Assembly (NCBI RefSeq): GCF_001305515.1
Contig: NZ_LJYW01000001.1
Location: 6,158,793 to 6,222,792 of the forward strand
DNA from: Prosthecodimorpha hirschii
GTDB lineage: Bacteria; Pseudomonadota; Alphaproteobacteria; Rhizobiales; Ancalomicrobiaceae
Length of the DNA: 64,000 nt
Direction of reading: 5' to 3'
Shown: one piece after another, positions 63,133 to 64,000 of the stretch
How the letters are laid out: each line of letters begins with the position of its first letter
Position numbering within the stretch: the first letter of the stretch is position 1
Notes under the pieces: generated by a model
The model's input: only the letters and a program-made list of their open reading frames with translations
Database searches by the model: none
Told to the model about the DNA's origin: nothing
Program-made: the position numbers and the translations under genes

Positions 63133-64000
63133 TCTTCAAGGCATTAACTGCCGTCGGAAGAAGCTCGCGACCGGCGAGACCGTTGAATATTGGTACGCAT
63201 GGAAGGGTGGCCCGCGGCTACGGGGACAGCCGGGCAGTCCTGAGTTCGTTGCCTCCTACGCCGAAGCTCATGCCTCGCGAAAGAAGCCGCAGGCCGGAGT
63301 AATGCATTCGCTCTTGCGCCAATACCAGGACAGCGCAGATTTTGCCAAACTCGCGCCTCGGACCCGCTCGGACTACATCGGCCAAATCAAAGCCATAGAA
63401 AAGAAGTTCGGCGACTTCCCCCTGTCGGCGCTGGTCGACAAGCGGACGCGCGGAATTTTCATGCAATGGCGGGACAAGCAGGCGGCAACTTCGCTACGCC
63501 AAGCGGATTACGCTTGGACAGTGCTTGCTCGCGTCCTGTCATGGGCGCTCGATCGCAGGCTTATCGACGCCAACCCTTGTGCACGGGGAGGGCGCCTCTA
63601 TCGGGGGAACCGCGCCGAGAATATTTGGACCGATGACGACGAGACGGCGTTTCTGAAGTCGGCACCGTCGCATCTGCATCTTCCGCTTATGCTGGCGCTC
63701 TGGACCGGCCAGCGACAGGGCGACCTCTTGCGGTTGACCTGGACGGCCTATGACGGCGAACGGATCAAGCTAAAGCAGAGCAAAACCGGCGCCCGGGTGA
63801 ACATCCCTGTCGGCGCGCCGCTCAAGGTCATGCTCGATGCCACGCCTCGCCTATCGACCCAGGTCCTCGTCAACTCCGATGGTCGGCCTTGGACCGAGGG
63901 CGGTTTCCGCGCGTCCTTTCGGAAGGCTCAGGCTGCGGCCGGCATCACCGACCTGACATTCAACGACCTTCGAGGCACGGCCGTCACTCGGCTGGCGCTG
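63119..64000 (+). CDS. Tyrosine recombinase/integrase (3' end outside window)
   Basis: An ORF of at least 294 codons that is open to the right edge, so the gene is truncated by the window. The N-terminal part has an arm-binding/SAM-like region (TRSDYIGQIKAIEKKFGDFP). The catalytic domain shows Arg199 in LWTGQRQGDLLRL, Lys222 in KQSKTGARVNIP and NDLR285, where the usual HxxR has Asn for His. The nucleophile Tyr lies beyond position 64000. It very likely drives integration in tRNA-Gln. Confidence 0.9.
   Translation, partial: MVRVNLQGINCRRKKLATGETVEYWYAWKGGPRLRGQPGSPEFVASYAEAHASRKKPQAGVMHSLLRQYQDSADFAKLAPRTRSDYIGQIKAIEKKFGDFPLSALVDKRTRGIFMQWRDKQAATSLRQADYAWTVLARVLSWALDRRLIDANPCARGGRLYRGNRAENIWTDDDETAFLKSAPSHLHLPLMLALWTGQRQGDLLRLTWTAYDGERIKLKQSKTGARVNIPVGAPLKVMLDATPRLSTQVLVNSDGRPWTEGGFRASFRKAQAAAGITDLTFNDLRGTAVTRLAL

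Larger units (their letters stand above)
46869..64000 (+). mobile_element. Integrated phage-like element in tRNA-Gln (right end outside window)
   Basis: The left limit is the tRNA-Gln fragment; the right limit is beyond 64000 because the integrase is cut by the edge. At least 17.1 kb are present. Gene order: Toprim primase, helicase, portal, protease, capsid, two small proteins, HNH, connector, TerS, TerL, tape measure, low-GC cassette on the minus strand, small early genes, integrase. Genes for tail tube, tail assembly, baseplate, fibres and lysis are not seen. The element could be a capsid-encoding satellite that uses helper tails or a prophage reduced by deletion. Confidence 0.85.

Overview
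The window looks like a GC-rich alphaproteobacterial chromosome, probably Hyphomicrobiales (Rhizobiales) or a close relative. Pointers are an IalB-family protein, a PleD/PopA-type c-di-GMP protein, an FeS-type bacterial photolyase next to a DUF2256 gene, ArgP/ArgO, a TRAP-type binding protein beside kinases, and long low-AT intergenic hairpins. Genus cannot be read from the sequence alone.

Left part (1-22.7 kb), mostly housekeeping and signalling. Two tandem sulfotransferase-like genes (the first only as its last codons) are followed by the carboxyltransferase subunit of propionyl-CoA carboxylase. A 3.3 kb non-coding tandem array (about 2525-5800) follows, with 12 copies of a 274-295 bp unit, part of which is duplicated as a perfect 1115 bp higher-order repeat. 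Next come a FrnE-like DsbA protein, a PopA-like receptor (I-site kept, GGDEF lost, both receiver Asp lost), a periplasmic oligopeptide-type binding protein coupled to a degenerate adenylate-forming enzyme, IalB, a four-gene signalling operon (TRAP-type binding protein, membrane kinase, REC-DUF3369 kinase, OmpR-type regulator), CorA and a GlcD-like FAD enzyme.

Middle part (22.9-40.7 kb), one catabolic divergon. Ten tightly packed minus-strand genes run from 33.9 kb down to 22.9 kb: family I CoA-transferase alpha/beta, CaiB-type CoA-transferase, 2-hydroxyacid dehydrogenase, class II aldolase, FGGY kinase, TPP enzyme, BisC-type molybdoenzyme, AhpD-like protein and rhodanese. Opposite them lies a polyamine-type ABC importer (ATPase, a fused two-domain permease, binding protein), then an IclR regulator and a semialdehyde dehydrogenase. 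Two near-identical GTTC-N9-GAAC sites, one in front of each arm, suggest joint control, plausibly by the IclR protein. The substrate is unknown.

40.7-46.8 kb: argP/argO divergent pair, a LysR gene divergent from an Asp-nucleophile alpha/beta hydrolase, and the FeS photolyase with its DUF2256 neighbour.

46.87 kb to the right edge: an integrated element. The left junction is a 47-nt 3' fragment of a minus-strand tRNA-Gln(CTG); the right junction and the end of the tyrosine integrase lie beyond the window. It carries a Toprim primase and RepA-like helicase with an iteron-like cluster, an HK97-type head module (portal, protease, capsid, HNH, connector, TerS, TerL), one tape-measure gene, a low-GC minus-strand cassette (HTH regulator, proteasome-like Ntn-hydrolase, small basic protein), and a rightward operon of small genes (two with Tat-like leaders, a MerR-like and an AlpA-like protein) ending in the integrase. 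No tail tube, baseplate, fibre or lysis gene is visible, so it may be a capsid-encoding satellite or a reduced prophage. The Ntn-hydrolase cassette is the most unusual cargo in the window.
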